NCBI GenBank assembly: GCA_032622095.1
Contig: CP136063.1
Span: forward strand, 11,451,814-11,515,813
Length of the DNA: 64,000 bases
Direction of reading: 5' to 3'
From: Siphonodentalium dalli
Taxonomy: Eukaryota; Mollusca; Scaphopoda; Gadilida; Siphonodentaliidae
In this document: piece by piece, positions 22,901 through 34,900 of the stretch
Layout: every line of letters starts with the position of its first letter
Numbering within the stretch: the first letter of the stretch is position 1
Position numbers and translations under genes: made by a program
Notes under the pieces: model-generated
The model's input: only the letters and a program-made list of their open reading frames with translations
What the model was told of the DNA's origin: nothing
Database searches by the model: none

Positions 22901-25900
22901 TCACATGACATCTGTTTTCGTTCGGTCTTGACCGAGGTAATTTACTGCGCATGATGACGACAGATAACTGAGCCTGACCGACGTTATCAGACACTGCTTG
23001 ATTTAGTTGCGTCAAGCATCGGTTAGATTTGGACTGCGCTGTCTGCGCAGATGTCACGTCAAAAAATGTCGCCTGCCTGTGGATTTGACCACGGTTGTTA
23101 CTACGTTAATATTAGACCACCGTATGTCCATATATCATACATGTATGTGATAGGATATGTTGGGATAATAATAATAAATACCTCTATATATTAAAATCTA
23201 AATACACATCAGTTATTCTCAACTCGCAAATAGCACAAGTGAATAGAAATGATGTCAATGATCGGGTCATGTCTATTCTCGACCTTGGTTTTATCGTACG
23301 ACGGCCGAGCTGTGTGAGGATAGTCTTTGGTTTGACAGCCACGGTTTGACAGCTGACCGAAGATTAAAACCGTCTCGTCTGAGGTTGCACTAAATGTGTA
23401 CTGAATGAAATTAAATTTGGTATGCAGGTTTACTAGCACTAAAGACAGGTCAAGTTCGATTTTGGGTTATGCCAGCCTATTTCCAACTGAGTTACTCTAG
23501 TGTTCCAAATAATAGTAAGGGGCGGAATAATAGTAGGGAGTGGAAAATTGGGCCAAATTAAATAATATTGCATTTTACCATACCACCCAGTCGAGAAATG
23601 CGATAATCACATATCGACAGCGAGTTACTTCTATGGGAGCCTGCATCATCACCCAATTTAACACGTACATCGGCCCGATATAACTCGCGGGAACCAAGTT
23701 TTGTGGCATTCTCGCTTATCGTACAATTCGGCTACAGAAACATCTCGGTTACATATTTAGAGCGGGTCGGTTTAACTTTCGAAGTGGATAAAAACTTGTC
23801 ATTCGGAGGCATATATCTTAGACATTTGGCATATATTGGAAGTCGGACATGATTATAACTTAAAGTTGATAACTATTTGGTCTCAACAGTTCTGAACGAA
23901 AAAATAACCAAGTATGATGACATAGAGCCCTTTTAATATATAAATATTTAGTTTTCACAAACAACCGAAATGTGGACTTCTGGCCCTTAATCGGTGACAT
24001 GATGTGCTATTATGATTTAAATTGTTTTTGTTATCGAATATGATACTTTTCACGAGAAACCGAGATATTTTTTTGCAATCAAACTTTTGAAGCGTGTTTC
24101 AGTGTCTCGGATTGTGTATGGGTTTGAGAAAAAGACATCTTGAGTGCACATTGTCTTTATACTTAGCACGTGTCAGAAAGCGAGTCGGACACGCTATTGT
24201 CAAACTTTCGTCGAGCCAGCACGGCGCGTCGTTAGTTTGACGTTTAAAACGGGCCTGAGGCGGCACGCTGAATGTGTATTATACGGAACGCGGAAACGAA
24301 TAATAGGTAATATCTCAGGTATTTGACAAATATTGGATGTCAAACTGCATGATTCTAAGTTGATAACTATTTGGTCTGAACAGTTTTGTCTGTCCAAATT
24401 TTGTAAGTGCTAACACATAAACTAGCTTCATGTTGCTGTTGTTTTTTTTTCAGCGGCAGAAAAACTTATGGTCAAGTCAGATGGCTGCAAAATAGTTCTG
24501 GAGTGCGACGGGACGGACATTGAGGGCGATGACGTTTTGTCGGAGTTACGGAGTGAAATATTCCTATTCCTGGAAGCAGGCCAGGTATGGGCCCGGCCAG
24601 ACTCGGCAAACTCAAACAATGGCGTTAAAGAACGTTCGGCCACTTCGGAGCAGAGTGTTGCAGACATGCCAGCTGTGGATTCAATTTCATCATCATCTTT
24701 AACACCTCCGAGTCAACCATATGGTTAGTATGTTATGAAAATTGTCTCTTTTCTGCCAATATTTTTAGCTTATCCACAGTGGGCGAACAAAATACAAGAA
24801 GCCCATGCACTTTCCAGATGATATAGACAAAAACCCTGATTCTCTGCAAGAAATCTGGTCATTGTTAGGCCAAACAAAAAAATACCTGTGTTTAGGGTTA
24901 CCCGACCGACCCTATTATTAGTATGCCAACTTTGCCCAACAAACAAAGTTCTATGTGTCTTCCGGAAGCCAAATGTTTCAAAATATTGAGGGTGTAAAAT
25001 CCAGTGTTCTGGTCATTTTTTGGAGCATAAATATAAACCTACATAATTTATTAACTATTCCAGCAGTATAAATCATGCTGGATTGCTTTTGAAATTTTAA
25101 ATTGAACTTTAATTCAAGATTTAGAAAGGCAATCTCTTGCGCTGTAACCCAGTATACCCAATCTCCAAACATCAATAGAAAAAATAGTAACATTTGCTCA
25201 ATAGTCCAAAGATGATGAACAAGAACAAAATATGAAAATATCGGAGGAATGTATTGAAAAGGAACCATATTTATGAGTTGCCTACATAATATAATTGTAA
25301 ATGCTAGCCAGATTCTGACATGGCAAGGCAAATGGTGAGTTAAGCATGTGGGTCATGTCAATCTTATTGGAAGCAATCAGCCAAGGATACTTACTAGTAG
25401 GGTAGGTTGGCCAGGGTAAAAATCTGGGTCACTCCAGTGATAATCCCTTATCAATCACTACCCAACAATAGATGGTGGTCATCATAACATCCAGCCCAGT
25501 TGGACAAATCCTACCATGAGGGACATCCACAATGAAAGAATAATTTAATTATACCCCCACTACCAAAGTAGTAAACTGGATTGACTGCGTCCGTCTGTCC
25601 GTCCATCCGAGTTGCTCAGTCTGTTTGTCCGTCCGTCCGTCAGACTTGATAACTTGATCAAATATGAACCAATTTCAATAATTTGTGGTAGACAAGCTTC
25701 TTGCAAGAACATCTCAGGCTCTCAGCATGCTGAAAATTTGGGTTCGGTCCGAATTATTTTGTTAAAGTTATGCCTCATTTTCGACTTATTATCCCCCGCC
25801 AAATTGAAAATTTGCGGGGGATATAGTAATGGGTTCCGTCCGTCCGTCCGTCTGTCCGTCCGTCCCGAATTTGTAAGAGTCATAACTTGAACAAATGTCA

Positions 25901-28900
25901 ACGGATTTCAAAGATTTATGGTATTTGAGTTCACCTGACCATTACCTAGAATAAGTTAGTAAGCCAGGTCCGGTCGGATATTTTTACTGGAGTTATTGGA
26001 CTTTGTTTATTATTTTTGTCGAATTTACCAAATAGCAAATAGACGACGTCACAGGGCTCATTCCCACAAATGTCAACGGATTTCAAAGATATTTGGTATA
26101 TGAGTTCACTTGACCAGTATCTAGAACGAGTTCGCAAACCAGGTCCGGCCGGTTATTTTAAGCAGAGTTATTGGACTTTGTTTATTTTTTTGTGTGCAAA
26201 TAGACGACGTCACAGGGCTCATTTCCACAAATGTCAACGGATTTCAAAGTTTTTTGGTATATGAGTTCACATGACCAGTATCTAGAACGAGTTCGCAAAC
26301 CAGGTCCGGCCGGATATTTTAAGCGGAGTTATTGGACTTTGTTTATTTTTTTGTGTGCAAATGGACGACGTCACAGGGCTCATTTCCACAAATGTCCACG
26401 GATTTCAAAGATTTTTGGTATATGAGTTCACATGACCAGTATCTAGAACGAGTTCGTAAACCACGTCCGGCCGGATATTTTAAGCGGAGTTATTGGACTT
26501 TGTTTATTTTTTTGTGTGCAAATGGACGACGTCACAGGGCTCATTTCCACAAATGTCCACGGATTTCAAAGTTTTTTGGTATATGAGTTCACATGACCAG
26601 TATCTAGAACGAGTTCGCAAACCAGGTCCGGCCGGATATTTTAAGCGGACTTATTGGACTTGGTTTATTTTTTTGTGTGCAAATGGACGACGTCACAGGG
26701 CTCATTTCCACAAATGTCAACTGATTTCAAAGATTTTTGGTATATGAGTTCACATGACCAGTACCTAAAATGAATTCGCAAGCCTGGCTTTTTGACAAAA
26801 TCCCACCTCTTATTTAGCACATACTGAGAACGCAAACATTATTAATAATGCACTTCCCCAACTGCACAATTTCGGCGGGGGATACCGTCGTCTGCGACTG
26901 CTTGTTAATTCTAAAATGCTAAACATACTTCAATGGTGCTTTGATAAACCAATGATGATCAACCACAACCAAATATACGATGTTGTCGATGCATGCACAA
27001 GATAGTCAGCTGCAAAAGGTCCCATGCTGTCTGTGCATGCTTATCATTCTTCTATACAGTTCTAGATATTAAAATTTTGGCATACACATGTACCATGTTA
27101 CAAAGACAATTGTGAAATACATACTCAAATGTATTCAACTGTCTTATTTATCAGAAACACCCCCTAGGTGCTTGCTCTGCGTTTAATTTTATCGCTGATA
27201 GTGTTGATTTTCCCCCGCCCTTGAGTCGTCAGACCCGTTGTATTGTCGTCACCACACAAACTCCCCGTTTTAGTGGATCCTGGCGAGTAATGGGTTAAGG
27301 GGTGTTACTCTCTTTCAAAATTAGGACAGGCTTTCAATGATGAAGGAATCAGCGATCAGCGAAATCGAACGACAACTGTGAAACTGACCTTCGCCCGAGA
27401 CACCCGTCTTCGACAAAGGCTGTCGCCCGTTGTGGTCGCAAGGGTAACTGTGTAGTACTTACGGAAATGGCTGTTTATACACAAAACTCGTGATTTTTGC
27501 GGAGATGGGTTAATTTCTTCGGCTTCTTGAATAATTTGTTTTAAAAGTTCGCGCCATCTGTATTTATAAATTTCTCATTTCGCTGTGTAATTAACGCATG
27601 AACTCGAGTGACGACTCAAGGCACATGACGACTAAGGGTCGATTTACGTTACTTGCATGTGTTACACATCTCTGTTCATTGATAAATAATGATGCAATTC
27701 TAATGCTGCCCTAGCAATAATGGGATGGGTTTGGTCTACAATTAATGTGGCCTTTCCATACAAACATGTATATCTGAGGGACACAGTCCTGGGTTTTTTC
27801 ATTTCATGGGAGTGGTGTAACCATGACACCATAATGGGATTGGTACTTAACCATGTACTAGTACATATTGCCTGCATAGCCACTGTCCATATATTACCCA
27901 ATTGATTTGATGAGGGTACAGGGTCATTGACCTATTACAATGCCAGAGAAATGTCAGGAAAAGTCAGTAATGCATCCAATACTGGCAATCAGTCTTACTC
28001 TTATTGGTTTAAGGTTTGTCCTTTTCATTGGAGTAGAGGTGATGTGCCTACCATCAGGGGTTTGGAGTTTGTCTCATAAATGGAATAATTATGTTATAAG
28101 CATCATTCCCAATCCCAAATAGAGCCTTAATTGTAGTTGTCGGTTCCGATTACCATAATAACGCGGTCAATATCTTTATTCTTGCAAAGATGAGTCAAAG
28201 ATATCAAATAAAGTTGTCCTATAACTTCTTTAAATTATTAGTATCTTATCAAAATTGAGAGGTTTTACACAGCTGTATACTTGTGTACGCATGGTATGTG
28301 ACCTGACCAAATATTTCACGTCCACTTCATCTATTGAGATGGTATTTTTGAAGAAATCATGATACCGGTAAGGACTATATTTGTCCATAGCAATCAGACT
28401 TCCAACTTTAGTATAAATTATCACAAGAAAACTCATGGTTTTGATGATGATTTGATCCAAACTCAGGCATGGCTGAGTTACGGCCCTTTGTTTATGGAAT
28501 TGGTCTCATTTTTTTCATTTCCGGATGATAACTTTAGTAAAAATGTACTGAATGAAATGAAATTTGGTATGTGGGTTTACTATCACAAAATACAGGTCAA
28601 GTTCGATTTCTGGTTCCGCACGCCTATCTTTTATACCTGAGGTACATGAAGATTCTGTCATTTCATGCAAGTAATAGTTTTGTTTGCATCAATATGTGCC
28701 ACCGATTTTCTGAGAAGAATTTAATTTGCATAGTCACATGAATGTGACATGATACATGATACATGTACACTGTACCGTAATACCCAAAAGGGGGTTGTAC
28801 AACAACATACAGATAAAATAGACACTTGGTACATCTGAAGATGAAGTTGATTGTTGGTGTAGATATAGATGACACAATTCCCAAGTTGATCTTGATCATG

Positions 28901-31900
28901 GTACTATAGAACTCGGATAACTAGAATCTCTGTGAGTAACAAACAAGCGAGGGTTAATGGCCCTGTAAACTGCTTGTGAACGAGATAGCTAACTGGTTCT
29001 TAATTACACCATGTTTCCAAGTATCATATCAATCAGTCTAAACACGTCATGATATGATTGCAGACTTGCAGTCAGTCAAAATCGATGTGAGAAATTTTGC
29101 AACTTTCACGGTCAAAAGTAGCTATTTCCTTGACTCTAGAGGTGTGTTAAAATGTCGTACATGGTCCGTATTCCTTGTAAGTTATACTTCAGTACTTGTA
29201 ACTCTATATATAAAAGAAAATCCTATATCTCTTTTATGTAGAAATCTCTTAATGTATCTACTCCACCCAGGATTATAACAATCCTTCTTTGACCCCTTTT
29301 TATTATATGCAACCACAACCTTCATAGTAGTTGAAAATCAACGTCATACATTAGTATATCGTCGTTTTTCGACTACCTTCATAGCAACACCTTCCAGGGG
29401 ACTCGGCTTCGTTTATTGGCAAATGACACAACTCTTATTATCGTTTCAAATGGACTCTCAGTTTCCTGAACTGAGAGCCATATGTTTATTATAAACATTA
29501 AATTCAGATATACGATAATTAATATTTAATTATGTATTTATAATATTTGACAACAAAGGTGAGGGTCACTCAAGGCCCGAGCCCTCTCATGGCCCCTTCT
29601 ATGGGCCCCTATCTGAGATGATGGTCCCTGGAAATGTAACGGATGGGAGGGAGGGTGGGAAATTTTATTATCAAATAGTCTAATGAAATTATGAATAAAT
29701 GTACACGCTTGTTTTCAATGTATAGATCACAATGGGATTGCAATGATACTTCCCTACTCGACGGCTGTTCGAAGCATATCAGCATCATAAGTGTGAAATA
29801 ATATTATGATCATTTATATTGATATAAATATAATGTGTGTGACTAGATATATGTGTATAGATATGATTTGACAAATAAAATTTGAAATAAACAACAAAAT
29901 GAAAATAAAACATGACTAAAATCTCTCAATCACATTATCTTCCTATTTAGGGAACATAATACTGTTCACATTATACATGCATTTCCAGAAGGTAGAGCAG
30001 AACAAATGAAACAGCAACTCTCACACATACACGTAAGGCTAGTTGGCTACCAGCCTATCAGTTTGAACTTCAGAAACAAAATTTTCTAAATAATACACAT
30101 TGTCACAGATTGACACAGATACAGTCAGTCGTCATTACAGATTGTGTCACTCTGATATTAGCCATTGGGCCCCCCCCCCCAGCACCACAGTACACGACAT
30201 GACCCCGTTGGATATCGAGAAACGCTCATTTATACCGCTTACGTGCGTTGGTCACTCGATATTCTGAACTATTTTCTGGAGAAATGTCCGCAGGTTGATC
30301 GTTAGCAGGCATATTGTGGCCGTCGGAGAATGCGGGCCGTTATTTAGGGCATCGAAACCTAAAAGTATAATACTCTACTGCCCAAACAAAGTGTTAATTT
30401 TCAGTCGATACACGTAACATAACTAACATTGGCTGTCCTGTTATTGCACTAACGTTCGTTGGTATATTCCATGGGCAGTAACTCTAATCTATTAGCTGAC
30501 GAGAAAACACGTGGTCGCGTGTTTATATTTCAAAGCACACAGACGATGAAAATTCAATCAAGAATGATTTAACCACCGGTTATTACAAGTCGTAAATAAA
30601 TTTGTATTATGTGTATTTTGGCCCGTATATTAAAACACTTATGGGGTGGAATTATGTGCTAATCAAGCCTGATTTATATTGTTGTTTTAAACAGTTTATT
30701 TGTATTTCCACACATGACTCGTTTGTTCGTCGTTCTCTGCCATGATTGCCGCGGAAGTTGTGACAACCGAAACTACGGGTTTTCCGAAATTGCTACGGTT
30801 GTCATTTCCGGTTTTTCCCGACAACCGAAACCGAACTGATTCCACGGTTAACCGCCCATCTCTAGTAGTTGAGTACATACATGTATAAATTATAACAGTT
30901 CCAACATCCTCGCCCGCCTATAGTACTAGTAAGGTCCAAGTTATTAATCAATATATTACAATGTATATCGACGTCGTTCAAATAATATTTCCACCACCAT
31001 TGACCTTCCCTTCTATGGAGCACACTAAAGATGCATGGAGTCAATTGCCCTTACCATCCCATGAAGTCAGTTGAGTGGATTGACGTCGTTGATTAAAATT
31101 TTAACGTTACTATCTGTTTTCGCACCAAAATTTACCAACAGTTTCCCAACTTCGTGGTCATGGGGTTTGCAACTCCCCGATTAGCTTCATGACCCAATGG
31201 AACACTAACAATCATCAGTCAATCCTTAAATACAAGTTCCTTTGGATTTTCTCCCTGTGTCGTAACTCCGCTGCCCTCTGATCGAGGTCTAATCGGAGCA
31301 AGCCAAATTCCTTTCTGTGTTCTTCCTTGACGTAAGTCGGTAGACTGTTCATTGTTCTGGTACCAAGTATTCTTTCGCGGGGGACTCGCCCGTAAACCGA
31401 GTACCATACAAGGGTAGTACGTGGAGCGCTGTAATTACAGCTGCATATATGACGAAACCTGATGACTGGGGTAAAGTCAAGCGCTTAGAGCCACCTGGGA
31501 TAAGCGCTATATAAATGATGCGACTTTACTTTACTTTTTACTTTACTAGTAAATTGAGTGTAAACCGCGGCAGTTTTGAATAAGCCATGTGTAACACCGG
31601 AATATTATATAACGCTAAATTTCGGTCTAAATATTACATCTGTGACATCTATTACAATTGTTTGAGTTAAAAGTGTGCCTTTAAGACTGTAGTATCACTT
31701 GGTCTCAATAATTATTCCCCCAAACAATTAAATATTCCGCTTCCGAGATTTGACTACTTTTTGCATTTACCAAATACATGTAGCTGCTGCTTAAATAAAA
31801 AATAATGTGATTTCATTTCAAATTTATAGAACATTCTAAAATAACTGGATGATAACTATACTACTTGCAAGCTTTTATTTTATTCAATTTAATACTTGCA

Positions 31901-34900
31901 GCAGTGCTTGCAGAGCAACAATGTATCCAAGCAGAGATTCAGAAGGCAGATCTTCCTGAATTTACATCAGATATTGCCGCCGCATTGGAAGCCAAAAAGA
32001 TTGAGTCAGTATGGGGGAAGATGACGACCCAGTTAGCAACATACTGTTACCAAAAGTGGCCACAAATGGATGAAAAGTCCCATTACGCAGTCATTGGTGA
32101 GAAAATGTACAGGAAATGGCCCTGTATTGCACAGGAATCTGGACTCCAACCATGGGTTAGTTTCTATAAATTGTCCCCCGAACAAGCCTTGAAATAATTC
32201 TCAATTTCAGAATTACAGCCTGTCACCATGACAGGTGCCAAGAAGTTTCAGCCTGTCATTGGAGTTTGTGAGCCTGTCATGAAAAACATCGATCGGCACC
32301 AAACAGCCAATCAGGCTGAATCAGTTTATGAAAATGTTAAAAATGGTGCCCTGCACTCTAGTTTTGATTGTTTACAGAATTCAATGATGGTATTGTAAAT
32401 TTAATATATTATTAGGCTATATTTGGCGATAGAAGCATATTTTGTAGGGGTTTCCTCGACTCAATTGTAATATTTTAGTCCCCTGTAACTGTCTTAACTA
32501 ATAATCTGGGGGTCGGTGAACAAACTATGCAACTTTAATCAGCAGTGAGTGTTCGTCCGTCTGTGTATCAAACTTTTCGTTTCTGTATGATAACTTTAGT
32601 TTCTATTATTAACACATCATAACCAAATTTGGGTTCGGATTTGTTTCCGGTTGATAACTTTAGTACAGTTTAGAGGATTAAGACCAAATTTGGTATGTGA
32701 CTTTCTGCCAGTAAAACACAGGTCAACTTCGAAATAAATTAAAGCACCAGGGCATAAAATGTAGCACTTCACTGACAAGTTACCTGCGTTATTGCCATTT
32801 TTCGACTTAGAAAACCCCAAATTTATGGTGTCCGGATGATAACTTCAATTTGGATGATTTGATCATGATAATAAAAATTGATAATTTGTCCCAAAAACGT
32901 AAAGCGGCGATTGACGCTAAACTGGCTTTCAAATAACTCTAGCCAGATCATTTGCTCTTTTTTACAACTTTTGTACCCAAATTTTGCCTCCTTCATTATA
33001 CATCCTTCGTTAATTTCAGTCCTTCCTGGTCAAACAAATATCCCAGAAGATTCGTCACAAGCGACTGGCTGAGAAGCAAAAAGGAGAGAAGAACTCAGTT
33101 GGATGCAGCTCTCCCCCACCGCCAAAGAAGGGGCGATTATTCAGGACACATGTACAGCAAGTGCTTGCTAATTCTGATGATACAGAAGCACATTTGGAGG
33201 CCCTCACCCTCGAGTTTAAAAAACAGAGGAAGAACCAAAAACCAGACCACATAAAGATGCTGCTCGATTCCACACAAAACTACAGGCAAGATCTGCTCAA
33301 GTGCGATGATAATGGTTCCTTGAATAAAGTTTTGGACAAATTCCCCTGTCTGAGGGACGGGGTTTATATGAGTAAATTTTAAGATGAGATATTGTTTTAA
33401 TTGTACCCTCAAGCCCAAGGCTACATGTAAAGTATAGTTCATAAAACTAGTTTAAAACTTCCAAATTATAACATACCAATCGTATGGCAAGGTATTTTTT
33501 ATTATTTTGTCCATTATAATATTGAGAGCAGGCCTCAAGCTACAGCCCTCTCAATTTTATGGCTTCGGCAATCCGCTACGGCAACCATTGATGTGGGGCC
33601 ACTTTGCTTCAGCAAATGGCTTCGGCATTGCTGATTGCCGTAGCCAATTAAGAGGGCTGAAGCTAGAGGTTGAAAATAGGGCGAAGTCACTTCTCCCTCG
33701 TGAGATTTCAGGGCGACTTTAGACCCAAGTAGAGCGACTTGCCTGAGTTTGTAATAATTAGGCCATATTAGGACGACTTCCACGGTCCCAGGGCGAGAAC
33801 GTCGCCTTCTAGCTTGAGGCCTGATTGAGAGGGTGATTTAGTGACGCTACCCTGCACTACCCATTGTTGAATGGACTCGCCCACTGAATATATTTGTTGG
33901 GATGTTCAGATAATAAGTTCAACAATTGGCCTGAGGCTGTATGTTGAACTTATTATCTGAACATCCCTACAAATTAATGGGAATCTACTAACTACCCGCC
34001 AATGAGTATTCAGTCAAGTAAGGGTTAAATTATGTTTTTGCAAGTGTGTGACATACACAATAAATGAAGACATAAGGCTGAGTGAAATTGCTAGTGAATT
34101 GTTAATATAATTGTATTCAGAAGTAATATCTGGTAGCATTTCCCCGGCTAATTGCTTGTAATTGACATATTCATAAGATATACATGTACATGTGTAGTAG
34201 AGCCCGGCGAAGCTTCGAGATTCGATTCGATGTCAGTCGGCCGATTCGGCACAAAACGAATCTCAACTACACCTGACTGCGTGTGGTAACTGTGTGTGGT
34301 TTTTGCGTTGTCATCGTGAAAATGCGACATAAAAATGTAAATAGAGTTATTCCTCTTGTATAAGAAATCAAGTATTCGGTCCGTTTCATTATTTTGTTTA
34401 GCGTTCCGAAAATTTAACACAGATCTACTGTTTGCAACTCTGCCATATAAACTATGAAACTGTGTTGTCGAAATTGACTGGCATCGAGTATATAGACAGA
34501 ACTGTTATGCTTCCAAAGGTCCAAAACTGATTGGTGAAACATTCTGTTTTCATATACATGTAATGCGTTCATTTTTGTGTAGTTTTGTTGTGCTCAATGA
34601 GGGACATTGGCACAGTATTGTTGCAACATTAAATTCTGAATTTTTAAATTGAAACATTGTGTCAATTTAATTTGCGCCAATGGACCGTCCAATCATATCC
34701 GGTGTGTTTCAATTGGGCCTATATTTCCTAAGATGTATACCCGCTCCCGATCGTTTATAAATTAGAATGAACGTACATGCCACAGTTTTGTGTTTATCCA
34801 TTGCCAGTTTTACAATTTCTTACCATACACAATAGTACACATCCGCTCCTAGTTCTGTAGTTTGCAGTGTTTGAGAATGGTCACCGTCACTCAGTGATTA

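Larger units (their letters stand above)
19903..24453 (+). other. Intron 1 of the CIDE-N gene
   Basis: It holds the 1.9-kb foldback at 20109-22019 with its nested TTAA element. It also holds a fragment of the dispersed AATTTGGTATG...AGGTCAAGTTCGA repeat (23385-23460) and a diverged duplication around 23830-23890 and 24310-24390 (AAGTTGATAACTATTTGGTC in both). The remainder is unassigned. Confidence 0.65.
24724..31901 (+). other. Intron 2 of the CIDE-N gene
   Basis: A 7.2-kb gap with no supported exon. It contains the GCGGGGGA-bounded element and 161-bp array (25560-26890), a possible short-TIR element (27220-27620), a dispersed repeat (28230-28640), a hAT-like end (30700-30868) and a SINE-like tail (31420-31547). 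I see nothing in 28640-30700 except a small hairpin at about 29451-29482 and a C10-plus run near 30171. Confidence 0.6.

Noticed and set aside
24428-24667. A 79-codon minus-strand frame
   Set aside because: Antisense of CIDE-N exon 2.
26070-26747. A family of similar small proteins
   Set aside because: They are the same phase of the 161-bp tandem repeat, not separate genes.
31865-32197. A stand-alone 110-residue secreted protein starting with a hydrophobic Met-led segment
   Set aside because: The hydrophobic start is the pyrimidine-rich acceptor region translated, and the rest fits exon 3 of the larger gene in phase.
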